From contig NC_092521.1 of the NCBI RefSeq assembly GCF_037038585.1, forward strand, positions 49,448,898 through 49,512,897: DNA of 64,000 nucleotides, given 5' to 3'. The notes beneath the pieces were generated by a model. That model saw only the letters and a program-made list of their open reading frames with translations, was not told the DNA's origin and did not search any database. The position numbers and the translations under genes were made by a program. Source of the stretch: Patagioenas fasciata. Lineage: Eukaryota > Chordata > Aves > Columbiformes > Columbidae. How positions within the stretch are numbered: position 1 is the first letter of the stretch; every line of letters begins with the position of its first letter. Shown here piece after piece: positions 38,041 to 50,345 of this stretch.

Positions 38041-40355
38041 TGCAATGTGTTTTGAAAATAATTTCTGAATTAAGTGTGTCAAACAGTTTTAACTAGAAAA
38101 ACAAAATCTTAAATCTGGGAAAAATCAAACAGTTCATAGGAGCAGAGAACTAGGAAAGACACGTTTGGTCACTAAACCCTGCTATGGCGTAGACAGTTAT
38201 TGTTGTATAATCCTATTTCATAAATTGATCAGGTTCCCTATTAAAAGAAATCAGATGATTGTTTGTAACTTCTAGTGAAAGGCTGTTTTAGAAATTCAAG
38301 TCTTTAACAGTTAGAATCTGCTTCTAATATTCAGCCTAGATTTATCCAGTTTATATATATTCAGACTCATGACAAAATTGTCCTTCAGGTGAAATATCTG
38401 GTTTTCTTGCCTGACTTTTAGCCCCTTGATGTTTTTACAGGGAACAATTAGCTTCCCTTCCAGCCTGTGTTTTACTAGACCACAGAGGTGATGTTTTTGT
38501 GTGGCCTCATAGCCAGATGGGTTCTCGTTTCCATTTATGCCCCATAGCCTTTTCATGCACCGCTCCCAGGTGGCAGGTCCTGGATGCAGAGAGACCCAGA
38601 GCTGCTCAGTGAACATGGAGGAGGGCCCCTTGTAGTGCTGCTGACACCGCTGTGCCTCCATGGGAACTATCACCGTTTGAGGATGACCATTTCCATCAGT
38701 CTAACAGCACAGAGCCAATGCATGACCAACAAAAACTCCTTGGTCTTCCCTCTTCTGACACCATTTCTAGCCGATGAGCAAAAATGACCTCCAAGTACAT
38801 GACTCTGCACTTTGTATGTGGTTCTGTTCTTCCAGCTCCTTCTGCATTCATGATATCTCCCAGATTTTTGTGACCAGTATTTTTTTTTTTTCAGCACAGT
38901 CCTACTTTTTGCACCATAATTTCAAAATGAAGCTCACAGATAAAGGCTAGGCCCTAGTAACCTTGTAAGCCTACATCCTTGCAACAGGTAACCTCATTCC
39001 AGGACTGAATCTCCCTCTTCAACACAAGCAGTTGGCATCTCCCTTTAGTTAGTTTCTTATCCATGTTATACTTTCTGAACTAATTCCCATCTTCTTTAGC
39101 TTAACTAATAATTTCCCATGTGGCACCTTATTACCTACTTTTCAGAAGTCCATAGAGATGAGACCTACTGCATTTCTTTAGTCAAGAAATTCCGTTATCT
39201 GAGGGAAGAAAGCTATCCAGTTACTCTGCTACAATCAGCCTTTGGCAAACGTATATTGCAGTCTGTCCCATCTTTCATTTACCTCAGTACCTTTGTCCTA
39301 GAGGATTGCATACTACTGAGATTAAACTAAAATAGGGCACATAGTTGCCGCAAGCACTTTCCCCCCTTTCTTAGTATGCATGTTATGGGTACTATATTTG
39401 TCTTTCTTCCATTATAAGGTTTATGAGGGTGTAAGATCATACAGTCTTTGACAGATGGCATGGGCGAGGAGCACACCAACAGCTACTCCCTCTCAGCTGA
39501 TGGACAGTCAGTCCTTAGCAGGAACTAGATTACCTATTATAATTTTCTTAAAGTAGTTCTGGGAAGCCCCTTAAAACATAAGACCTATGTAAACACCCAC
39601 TGGACGTATAAGCTGAGAGCAAATCCAGGTAATTCCTCCTGGAAACTCTAGAAAGAGAGCTTTGGCTGAAGTTTGTGGTTTGTTATTTATTATTTGGGCT
39701 ACTAATAAAGGCAAGCCCTCAGAAGGGCTAAGTTTGACCTTATAGTGTCATGTTGAATATATTTGAGGCAGTGTAGAAGCACCACCTGCTCACACAAAGA
39801 AATTCAAAGCCAGTCTGTCCTAAATCATGCCACTGTGTTCAGTTATTGCATATATATCCCCCAGCACAGCATGATCTTATGTATTATATATATTGCAATT
39901 AGACAAAATGGTGTGACTCTAGGAATGAAGTGGCAGCCTTAATTGCTGTTTTCATTCGTTACAAAGTTGTAACTTGAACACCAAGGGTAACTTTAACTCT
40001 GGCAAGCCAGTTCAGGGAGAAAGGAGAGAAAGTAGAAAGAAACAAGGTGCCTCCTTACTCATGCACTTTGGTGGTCTCCAGTCCTCTCTGTGCAAGGGGC
40101 ACTGGTGAGGAAGGGTCTCGCAGGGGAGAGCCCACCATCCCCACAAGCCGTCGACAGGACCTGCATCCCCATCCTCCTCCTCGTGCCGACCAGCTGGATG
40201 GAGAGCTTACTGCAAGCAAAACTAAAGCAAATACAGGGCTTGGAAGACTGCTGACCCAGACCTTCATCTGTGGAAGGGACCAAATGAAGATGAACATGAC
40301 TGAAACCAGAAGCCTTTTACAATAGTTGCTTCCATCCAAGGGGAAAAAATAATAC
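38041..40355. other. Unique DNA, no gene recognised
   Basis: Frames of up to 120 codons (38311-38673, minus) show no domain. A T run lies at 38880-38891. No repeat family was recognised. Confidence 0.5.
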
Positions 40356-40400
40356 TTAATTAGTAATAGTAATAGTCATAGTAATAGTAATAGTAATAAT
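40356..40400. repeat. (TAATAG)n hexanucleotide repeat
   Basis: About seven TAATAG-type units, one altered to TCATAG, ending in TAATAATGG. Confidence 0.9.
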
Positions 40401-41540
40401 GGTGCAAATTTTAGGCAATGGCAAGAAGGAGCCCAAGAAAAGGGATGTATCTGGAGGAAAAGAAGAGGTTTTGCTAGGTGGAGGGAGGACACAGAGCATC
40501 TTTCCTGTGGATCAAGTATGGACTCATAAACTGGCTTGTGGCTGCTCTATTCAGCTTCTGATCTCAGCTCTGGACCAACACAACTATGCAGTATTTTCTT
40601 TCTTAGGGGTGTGCAGCTAATCTGCTGCCAAAGCCTTTGGGCTTGTCTCAGTCCTCAACCTGACTGAAGTTTGCTTGTCTAAAGACAGAGTTGAGGCCAC
40701 AGGATATGCCCCCCTGTTAATGTGACGACTGATACTGAAACTATGCTTTCCCATAGTGAGCATGTTTCTGAAAGCTTTGCATAAAATGTAAACAAGGTAG
40801 AAAAGTCAAGTCTGTAATGAGCATTCTCTCTGCAGAAATGATGCTCACGCAGTGATGAAACTCTTCATTTATCTGAGCTCATCTCACTTCACGACATGTA
40901 TTTCTTCTTATGGTACAGTTTCTAGAAATCCATAGCACTGTCACAGCACATGCATATTAGACTTTAGCTGCAACTGAATCTGAATGTTGCAATTTAACAA
41001 AGAGGAGAATAAGTTTCGGATTAAAAAAATGATTTAATGGGATTAGAAAGAACTACAGATATTCTTTGTGATTTTTATGGCTGCACACTGTGTCAAGAGT
41101 TTGGTAATTTATAAAACTTCTTGATAGAAATATATGAATATACCAGTCAAAGTAATAATTAATTCCCTTGAGAAAATGCTCATTAAAAAAAAAAAAACCC
41201 TGTTACAAAAAAGAAAATTCTAAGAAGCTAGGAGATCACGATGTAAGCTAGCTGCCAATTAAGCCTTCATGGGGCTGAGAAAGGAAAATGAAGGCAACAA
41301 TATAGCTTTCTGACTGGGGATTTGATCTTCAAGATAACCTCTGAATTGCAATGTTTCACTTACTCAAAGCGCTGCTGAAATACACCCTAGCTGATTATGC
41401 CATAATACTGTACATTTATCCTCACATGTAAGGAATTATTCTATTACTTTTAAATGCAGTTACTTGTGAATGGTAGACAATAGCACCCTTTTCAGAAATG
41501 AATCTGTAAGGAAGTACAGAAAAAAATCTTTCACTTTTTC

Positions 41541-41609
41541 TTTTTTTTTTTTTTTTCCCCTATCATATAACCCAAGAATGTTTTGGTTTTTTTTTTTTTT
41601 TTTTTTTTT
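41541..41609. repeat. Two poly(T) tracts, 16 and 23 bases
   Basis: T runs at 41541-41556 and 41587-41609 are separated by 30 bases of ordinary sequence. They account for the poly-Phe frame across this spot. Confidence 0.9.
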
Positions 41610-44600
41610 GTGTAAATACAGGTCTAACATTTCTGTACTGGTGTATCATCTATGATACTTTGACTGTGTCTCATCAACTATTTGTAGGACAGGCAAAGAG
41701 GGCATGGTGTCTGAACACACTGCAAAACCTGTGTCAGGCAGAGTACAACTACAATCAAATACTAAACTACCTAATAAATATACATAGCTTGATGAAGTAT
41801 TCAAAAGCATGCACTAATAGCCACTACATGTGGCCAAATGACAGCCAGGCATGGACCAGAAGGTGCCTGTTTCCCTTATGGTATGTGCGTCACCTCCAGC
41901 ACCCATGTCAGTCACTGCAGCTTGTACTGCTGCATAGTACGGGGAAACTTCCACAAAATGAGGGAACTTGTACTAAAAATGGTGTGTTCAGAGAACTGCT
42001 ATAAAGTCCAGGTGTTTCAGATTTTCAGTGTATTTGTAAAAAATTTAATCAAATAGTATTTTTTTAAAGGAAAATGAAATTTTTCACAAATGCCTTGCAC
42101 ACATAGGCAAATATAACTCAAAAGCCTTCCCACAATAGAATAGAATTTTGCAACCTTCACTCACATTGAATAATATCTCTTCACAGAAGATGTTCCCCTG
42201 GTGTCTAATGGCTGTGACTCACAAGCCCTGGTGAATCACATTGGGGTGAGGCAGGAGATTACCCCCAGGTCCCCTGCCCCTCTCTCGACCTGGAGGGTAC
42301 CTCAGAAGTGATGAAACAGCTGCGTTCACCCTTCCTCAGCTGTTGCAGTTCATCACCCAATTTACTCATTTAAACTGCTGTTGATTGAAATTTACCTTAA
42401 TCTGCTGGGATGCAATTTGTGATTTAGCAGAAATGGGTGAGGGGCTGACTTGGTGGCAGAGCCATGATTCTGCTGTCACTTACTCTGGTACAAATTGAAG
42501 TCAAGAGAGGCAGAGCAATGTGGAAGTGGCCCAGGCACAGCAAGAACCTACAGCACTTGGCTATTAAATATGTGTGTATCAAAAGGCTCAAAAGTAAACA
42601 CTGCAAATATCCTGCCAACAATGCAGACAATTTCATATCACAGGGCAGAAACCCACAGGTGAGGTTGTCCAAGTGCAGCATTTTCCACTCATTTTTAACT
42701 TTGCTACCTATTTTTGGAACCAAAATGCACATCACCAGTCAAATCATCTAGATACTGCTGTAGATAAAGCTTTACTTAGTTTGATGCATTTCAAGGCCAC
42801 CACATCACTTTCCCCAGAGGCTCCTAAGCCTGCAGAAGCCCCTAAGCCACAATGCAAGACACAGGGGTGTTCCGCGGTGTGCTGACTTTGGACACATCAA
42901 AATCAGTCAAAAGATACTAATTACTAAGTGTCAGAATCTGGTGGCTTACTTATGTATGGGATGACTTAGCCATTTTTGGTAGCCACGTAGGAATTAGCAA
43001 CATTTTGTTCTTCATATTTATTTATCTTTATTATGGAATTATTTTCCCCTTTCAAAAGTAGAGCACAATTTATGACAATGAGAGCTGAGTATGTTACACA
43101 GTAATAAAGGTAAGCACTAACAGAATAAAGCTGTCTAAGGGGTGCTATAAATGTATCTCATTAATTTGTATGCAAAATGTATTTTGGACTTCACTCAGTG
43201 CATTGCAGGTGAAGGCTGCATCAGAGCCAGAAGTGATGCTTTGCTTCCTGGGTCCCTGAAGCAGCCCTGGCCTGATCCTGGATGCAGTCTAAGACTAAGT
43301 ATCATTATAACCATTGGAGAGACCAGTGGCTCCACTTCGTACTACAGATGGCAGCTGGTGCAGGAGAAGCATCACTGGCTTGAAGAAAAAGGGAACTTCA
43401 TGTTCCAGCCACTTTATCACATCTCAGCAGCATAAATAGGCTGCCTCTTAGTAGATGATCAAGACCTTGATTTCTTGCTCACTTGCTCACGGCTCAACAC
43501 TTCGCTGTTCCAGGCACCCCTGCCAGGTGTGGCACACCAGGGTATTGAGGAACTTTTTATTAATTACTAGGATTAATGTCACTGATGCAATTCTGCAATT
43601 AATATCTGAAACTGCTTAGATGTATAGCAGTATTGTAAATATCATATTACTTTAAACACCCTTGCGATGACCAAAATATTCAGGAGACCCGTTTCTCCTC
43701 TGTGGACCTTTGAGGCTGACTCAGAGCCCAAAACATTAATGAATACTTGACTCAGTCATGTCACTTAGAGGTATACCAACAACAGCAATGTTTACATTGT
43801 GCTTGAGATCGCACGTGTGAGCACTGTGCAGAGGTGAAGATGGCAGATATAAGATCCTTCTGCTACTGTTCTCTCTCTTCCCCAAAAAACGTCAAGCTGG
43901 ATTTTTCTCAAGGGAAAAAAAAAAGGTGAAATGCTAATCCCTATTTATGTTAGGGAACTGCAAATTTTGCTGTGAATATAAACTACACACCCACACACAC
44001 GTATGCATATGCACATACACAGTCTCAGTCCCACAGAGGAGCTATGGATAAGCAGTTACACAGAGTCACTTGGAAGCCAGCTGAAAGTACCCATTGAGTT
44101 TGCTGAGGATTCCCCAGAGGACACCTTAGCAGTTCTGCTCTTACAGCTCAAGGAGAATTGGTCGTTCCATGGCTACGGTGTCACTCTCTCTTCTCCCCAG
44201 ACGAGAATGCCTAAGGGTGAGTTATGGTTGCTGCTTCCTAACTGGGACGGTAGTGGTTTTTTCGCTTTTAGCTCATGTGTCAACTAGCTCACAAACCCAG
44301 GCGTGATATTCTGGCCCAGGTTTTCTGACACGTGTGTGCACACACACACAAAGACAGGCACGTTGTAGGAACTTACATATTCACACTGAGGGGAGAGGTC
44401 GCTGTGCACGTGAATGTGCACAGCATACGGAAATACAGTGCTAGCAATGCTAAAGGAAGCCATGTCACTCCTCTGCTGAAGTCTCTAAATCAAATTAACT
44501 AGCACTAAAATGTTAGCTTATAAACAAGACTAGCCTAGGTTGCAATGTTTAATGCTCTGTAGCATATTGAGGAATGGAAACATGTGCCTAACCTGGAAAT

Positions 44601-44878
44601 GATAAGTCACAGCCAAACATGTCTTGTGAGAAGCTTTTCACCCTCCAGAGAAGTATAATTCATGCCAGAAAGTGCCATAGCCCAGTTCTCTCTGTACATA
44701 AGTTAGTTTCATTTGTTTATTTTCTTGCCAACATAGACATCTGAAAAAATCCCTAGAAATGCATTAAAATGCATGTTGTGTTTTTTTGTGAAAATGTGGC
44801 AGTGTCTTATCCTAATTACACCCAGATGATTTCATGAATATTTAAGAATTAAATCCCTAGATCTTAAATATTGACCAT

Positions 44879-44907
44879 AACAAACAAACAAACAAACAAA
44901 CAAACAA
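44879..44907. repeat. (CAAA)n tetranucleotide microsatellite
   Basis: About seven clean tandem CAAA/AACA units. Confidence 0.95.
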
Positions 44908-45287
44908 TCCAAATTTGCCATAGAGGCACTAGGTTAGGGAGCAAACTGCCCCAAAATAGAAGACACAGCTCCAATTATTTTTCCTGCTGAGTGCAGGACT
45001 TTACATTTCCTTTCTGACGGAGGTACAACTTGAAGTGTGGTTTTGTAAAATCACACAGAGTCACAACATCTCCTGCCATTATTCTGGAAGAGGTTCACAT
45101 GTTTTCATTGTTCATATAGAATAAGTCAGACCCACATACTGTTGTTACTAACAATTCAGGGACAGGCAAGTAGGCTGATTTTAATCTGGGAATCACAGTC
45201 ACATTAAGACTTTAGGGAGTGTTATGGTAAACATGGATGTGCTTTCATATTGTAAATGCACCCTAATATTTGGAATTATCTCATTTA

Positions 45288-45317
45288 AAATATATATATA
45301 CACATAAACATATATAT
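45288..45317. repeat. (TA)n microsatellite next to CR1 end
   Basis: TATATATATACACATAAACATATATATC lies directly before the degraded CR1 3' end. Old CR1 3' octamer ends often decay into simple repeats, so the tract may derive from the element's terminus. Confidence 0.7.
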
Positions 45318-45320
45318 CTC

Positions 45321-45395
45321 TCAGAATACCAGGTTGGAAGAGACTTCAAGGATCAACTGGTGAAATTTTCTTGGCAAAAGAAGGGTTAAAAATAA
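45321..45395 (-). mobile_element. Degraded CR1 3' end
   Basis: The plus strand reads CAGAATACCAGGTTGGAAGAGACTTCAAGGATCAACTGG, in two halves resembling the canonical reverse-complemented CR1 3' region (CAGAATCA..CAGGTTGGAAGGGACCTC.GGATCATCTAGT). CTTGGCAAAAGAAGGGTTA then stands in place of CCTGCCAAAGCAGGGTCA. The element therefore points leftward on the minus strand and is heavily truncated. Where it stops to the right is uncertain. Confidence 0.65.
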
Positions 45396-47763
45396 CAAGC
45401 AATGGGTGAGCAGCAGCCTGACAAATCCTAGCAAAAGGAGAGGAAAAGAGCAGAAATGGCATTCATCTCTAGGTGTTTCTTCTGGGGAATTATCTCTAGT
45501 CATCGCCTAGTCATGAGACAAGTTTTTGCCATAATTACAAACCCAGGCCACTGTAGCTGGGCATAGTCCAGAGAGAAGGACACTTGAAACAGTGGTTAAA
45601 AATGATGAAAAAAAAAAAAAAGTGCTGAAAGACAAAAATAAGGATATTTGTTCATGAAAAATATTGAGGAAGCAGCTCCTTCAGAATCAGGAAAAACAGT
45701 TCCGGAAACATAAAATATGTGTCAGTTCCCATGTTATCAGAATCAGAATGCCTAAAATGTAGTTTTATTACAGGAAAATCTGACTAAATACACAGACACT
45801 GACAAAATTCCCCAGTGTAAAATCCCTAATGCCTGGTTTCTGGCAGGGAACCTGTTCGAAGCCCTGGCTGGGAACCCAACCAGTTCTGCTCCGAGGGTTT
45901 TCCACCCCTTTGCCAGCTGGGGAGAAAGCCTCCTCTCTCGTAGTCCCTATTCTCTCCCACAAAGACAGCACCTTCCCGTTTCTCCAGGCATCTTTTTATG
46001 TGCTTATGAAAGAGAAGTGTCAAATTCTTGTAGCATATTGAGGATGCCAGGACTGGGGTGTATCAGGTTACCAAGCCTTACTCATCTCACAGGGTGCTCA
46101 GACATGGAGCCCAGCCTCTGCCTGTGGCCTCCACCCACAGCTCAAAGGGACCTCAGGCACCCACGGCGCAGCAAGGCAGCAGTAAGACATTGCTCCCAGT
46201 GATCTTGCTGGCTGCTGAGAGAGGGTCTCATGCTGCTTTGCTGCCCATCACTGCCCCACAGAAACCACAGAGCTGCAGTAAGGTGAGACAGTAACTCTTC
46301 TGCAGTCCCTGCCCATCCACTCCACCACTGCTCAGCATCTCCATCACTGACTTCACCCAAACAGCTGTGCATCTCCTCATCTGGTGTTACCTCCCACCTC
46401 CCAGGCTCCATTTTCGTAATATATACCATTGCATTCCCTGCCTTTACCCTGTCCCACCTCCCGCTATCCACTGAGGACCAAGGACACTACGCAGCAGAGA
46501 TATCAGTCAATTTGCAGCTCTCCTGCCCTGGTGCTCATCCATAGCAGCTTAGAGCACTACCTGCTGCTTCAGGCTCACCTCAGCCACCCATTCACCCAGC
46601 TGCCTCATTTCCCACTTACCCCTGATGGCACCCTGCCAAGCTTGGCTTGTTTTTACAAACATCTGGAGGATATAGGAAACCATCCATGGGAATACTAGAA
46701 ACCTGGTGTCTTAGTGCAGAAGGAATGATGGTCCCCACTCCTTAAATCTTTGAACAATGAAGAGGAGAGAGAAGAAAAAAACCAAACAAACAAAACCAAA
46801 CCCCTGTGAGACAGTTGTTCTGTTTCTAATGGCTAACAAACCATTTGTATTATCTGCCAGGACACATTTTATATCTGTTTAGGATGTTTTCTATTTCCAA
46901 AAAGCCTAACCTGCTGCCTCAGCCATCAGTGCAGGATGGGAGTTTATCTGGGATGAAATGGGGACCAGCAGCAGTTGCACCAAACAACATACTGCTCTGC
47001 TGGAATGAGTAAATAACACATGTAGATTGTTTCACTGGTGAATCAGCTGGGTTAGATGATACCAAGGTCATGCACCCTGAATGCAAAGGAGTCCTGGGTT
47101 TTCAGTGTGTCAGGATTCCCTGGTGATGGCCTTTCTTCATGCCCTTGCCCATATATTTCAGGTGCTGGGTCAGTTAAACAGTTGTCATGAAGTGGTCTTT
47201 GTTCTGTACTGGATTATGACAGGATACGTTGCAGCAAAGTTCAACAAGCATGAAGAGCATCCACAAACTCTCTGGGTAGAGTCTCTCCCAGTAATAATGG
47301 TTCCTGGGCTGATCAGTCCAAGAGATGCTACATCAGAACATGAGATTATTGGAACAGACTTGCCCCACTCTTAGCAATAAGCCAGCTAACCCTGCAATAT
47401 CTATCTTCCCTTCTGCCTACTGTGTTTGGGACTACCTGGACCTTCACCACAGTGACAAAGCAGTGACCAGCAGGGCAGCAAACATCGCCCATTTGGAGAC
47501 AAACATAAGGTGCATACTGCACGAATGGTGCAAGGCATGGAGTGACCAGCTGGGACAGTGTTACAAGACTGAAATGTATGAAATGGAGACGGGTCTGGCA
47601 AATCATCAGAGTCATTAATTCACCAGGGTAGGGGATTCAGTGTACCTCTTGGGGCAGACCATGCCACCTCAATTGTAGCAGGTATTGTCTAGCATATAAA
47701 AGCGGGGTAGTAGTACCTGTCTGGGTTAGCTGTGGAAAAACTGATCACCGGGTTTCATGGGTT
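45396..47763. other. Unique DNA, partly GC-richer, no gene recognised
   Basis: The part from about 45830 to 46650 is richer in G and C than the rest of the window and carries longer open frames (up to 109 codons, minus) as a result. The two plus-strand frames at 47081-47374 and 47325-47618 run on into each other with no recognisable product. An A run lies at 45608-45621. No promoter-like CpG cluster is obvious. Confidence 0.5.
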
Positions 47764-48262
47764 TCACAGAATCACAGAATAGTTGGGGTTGGAAGGGACC
47801 TCTGGAAATCATCTAGTGCAACTCCCTTGCTAAAGCAGGTTGCACAAGATCATGTAGAGACAGGGTTTGAATATTTCCAGAGAAGGAGACTCCACAACTT
47901 CTCCGGGCAGCCTGTTTGAGTGTTCTGTCACCCTCAAAGTAAAGAAGTTTCTCCTCAGATTCAGATGTAACTTCCCGTGTTTTGTGCCCATTGCTCCTCA
48001 TCCTGTCATTGGGCACCACTGAAAGGAGTCTGGTCCCATCCTCTTGACACCTGCCCTTAAGATGTTTATCAGCATTGATCAGATCCCCTCTCAGTCTTCT
48101 CCAGGTTAAACAGATCAAGCTGTCTCAGCCTTTCTTCATAAGAAAGATCCCCTAACCATCTTTGTATACCTCTACTGGACTGTCTCCAGTAGTTCTTTTT
48201 CTTTCTTGAACTGGGGAGCCCAGAACTGGATGCAGAACTCCAGATGTCGCCTCACTTTAGAT
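47764..48262 (-). mobile_element. CR1 LINE, 5'-truncated avian copy
   Basis: On the plus strand the left end is TCACAGAATCACAGAAT, the complement of the tandem ATTCTGTG octamers that end avian CR1 elements. It is followed by GTTGGAAGGGACCTCTGGAA and CATCTAGTGCAACTCCCTTG, the conserved CR1 3' untranslated region. Further right, the minus strand encodes RRLRGDLINADKHLKGRCQ and then RLLSVVPNDRMRSNGHK, the C-terminal end of the CR1 reverse transcriptase. Before that come remnants of [23 protein letters not shown] in two halves. A frame change follows NGHK, and 5' truncation near 48262 removes the rest, so it is inactive. It is the best-preserved transposable element here and the main evidence that the window is avian. 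Confidence 0.95.
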
Positions 48263-50169
48263 AATAACACTAACATCCCAATTACATGCTGAAGGTGTGA
48301 ATGCCGCTTCTATGATGCTAGCTACATGAAGCTCGGTTTGTGCCACATAACAGTATTGGTTTGGCAGTGCACAACCAGAAAGCAGAAAGCCACAGCATTA
48401 AAGAGCCTCTGGTCTTTGCTTCTGACTGTATAGCTACTCCATGTGAGCTGCAACAGTTGCTGCTGGTTGATATTTATTCTTCTTGGCTCCATCCTTGTCA
48501 AGGTGAAAGAACAAAAAAGCCTCAACTTGATTTGCCATTTTCCTTCCTTCTGCTTATTTCTTTGCCAAGGTAAGAACAATTATTTGGAGAGATGAAGTCA
48601 GGTCTCTTTCCCTTTTTCTGCTCCTGTGTTACCTGTCAAGTATCTTGCATAAAAGATCACATTGACATCAACTACACATATTCCTCTGAACATTCAGGGG
48701 GAAGTGCAGCTGCTGGTCTGGTGGCTCTCCCACCCATCCAGCTTTAGCTAAAAGCTTGGGGTTTTGCCTTCCCCTTCACCAAATGGCTTGCATAGCACGA
48801 AGAGACATTCCTTCCTAAATGTTTCTCTTTTAAGTTTCTTTCTCTGACTGAGGACAAAAGTGCCATTAATGTCGATGGTACAAAATAGTCGCTAATCCTT
48901 CCCAACCATTTCCAAAGTTGACGAATGTTGTGAAATCTCAAATTTGAGAAAGAATCTCAGTCAGAGATCAGCTACGAACTCAGCATCTAAAATGGGAAAT
49001 CTTGATCTATACCTTCGTATAAATTATCTTGAGAGATACATGACTTAAAAGGTAAGGAAACAAAAGGGTAACTCATCGGAAAACATGTATTTTCAAACAC
49101 TAACTTACTAGCTGAAACATATTCATAGGTTTTTTTTTTCACTGATTTCTTTAAGTTGGGCATCCCTGAAATTAGGATGAGCTACGTTCAGATATGTTTT
49201 TGACTAGTTCTTACTTCTCAGGTAAATTTATGGAAAAAATTAGTGTATTATATAGATATATTTGTCTTCCAGCTATCAAGCCCAGGAAACTAGCATTTGA
49301 ATTCTCTTTCTCATAGACTTTGATATGAACATTATTATGCAAGAAGAATAGGAGCTACCAACTATTGTGATTGTGGTTGCTAATATATTTTAAGGGAAAA
49401 TTCTGTTTTCAGTTGTAGTTTCCAACCTATATCATTCCAGATAAAATCCTGGCTGAAATCATATTGAGTTCATTTTGGAAAAATTCTGATGACATTGTAA
49501 AGCTGTAGCTGCTGCTGAGGCTAGAAAATGTATATATATTTGCATATTTGTGCATGTTTTCTGATTATCCCTTGTCTTTTCCTGAAGCTCAGCTATTCCT
49601 CTGCTTTCGAGCTGCGCTAGGATTTTGGTAGAGGAAGGTGTCTCAGTGTTAGGAATGTGCTTTTTCCTGTTTTTATAGGAACTGGGGTTAATGGCTGTGG
49701 ATGAAGGGAGGGAAGCTGAAAGGTTTTTTGAGTCAGGGCCTGGCAGAGCAAGGAAACTGGAGCTATGAGTCAGATGGGAGGAGACTGGGGCTGGCTGGAC
49801 TCAGAAACTGGGTTAGGAACCACCGGAGAGAGAAGGTGAGGTCACAGGGGATGTGAGGTTGTACCGTACATCTGTGTCATCAGTTTTGGGGTGTCAGTGA
49901 CAAGGACCCAAACACTCCAGGGCTGGTATATGGCAGAGTTGCCTTCTTCTGCCGTGCACCTTGATCTGGTCTTTCACCACATGATTTCTTACTGTTTTCT
50001 TCATCGACCCCCTGCCTCATTCACTGCACAGAGTAGATGTTATTCATCTGCTTCATTCTCATTATTCAGTGTAGTGGCCTTACATCCTATTTACTGCTCA
50101 CTATTCAAACCCTGTTCCAAAGATAGCATAATTAATTTCCTCATGGGCTGTTCCTCATGGGCACTCATC
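48263..50169. other. Unique DNA, no gene recognised
   Basis: Frames reach 85 codons, with no domain. A purine-rich, G-rich plus strand at about 49690-49850 is notable but not assignable. Nothing else recognised. Confidence 0.5.
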
Positions 50170-50345
50170 ATTACAGTACTTCATAAATAGTAATTCATTC
50201 ATTTTCACAACACTCATACGAGAGGTAGGTTGGTGTTATTCCCATCTTTCAAAAGGGGAACTGAGGCAACCAGACTTTAACTAAGGCCAGCATTCACACT
50301 AATTATAGGTGACCGAGCCCAGTCGCTGCACCCTGGTTTGTCACA
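50170..50345 (-). mobile_element. MIR-like CORE-SINE fossil
   Basis: Read on the plus strand, TTTTCACAACACTCATACGA (50202-50221) then GAGGTAGGT, then TTCCCATCTTTCAAAAGGGG and AACTGAGGCA (to 50268). This parallels the reverse complement of MIR: CCTCACAACAACCCTATGAGGTAGGT, then TATCCCCATTTTACAGATGG and GGAAACTGAGGCA. The left side (ACAGTACTTCATAAATAGTAA) fits the reversed MIR 3' part. Such CORE-SINE relics predate the split of birds and mammals and are sparse in bird genomes. Confidence 0.65.

Larger units (their letters stand above)
40401..45287. other. Unique DNA with simple repeats, no gene recognised
   Basis: Frames reach 114 codons (41660-42004, plus) without domains. The stretch contains an A run (41185-41197), paired T runs (41541-41609), CA-rich tracts (43984-44023 and 44331-44350) and a (CAAA)n repeat (44879). 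No interspersed repeat was recognised. Confidence 0.5.

Noticed and set aside
47813-48118. 101-codon minus-strand frame with RT similarity
   Set aside because: It is the end of the CR1 reverse transcriptase, frameshifted after NGHK, and part of the 5'-truncated CR1 copy rather than a host gene.
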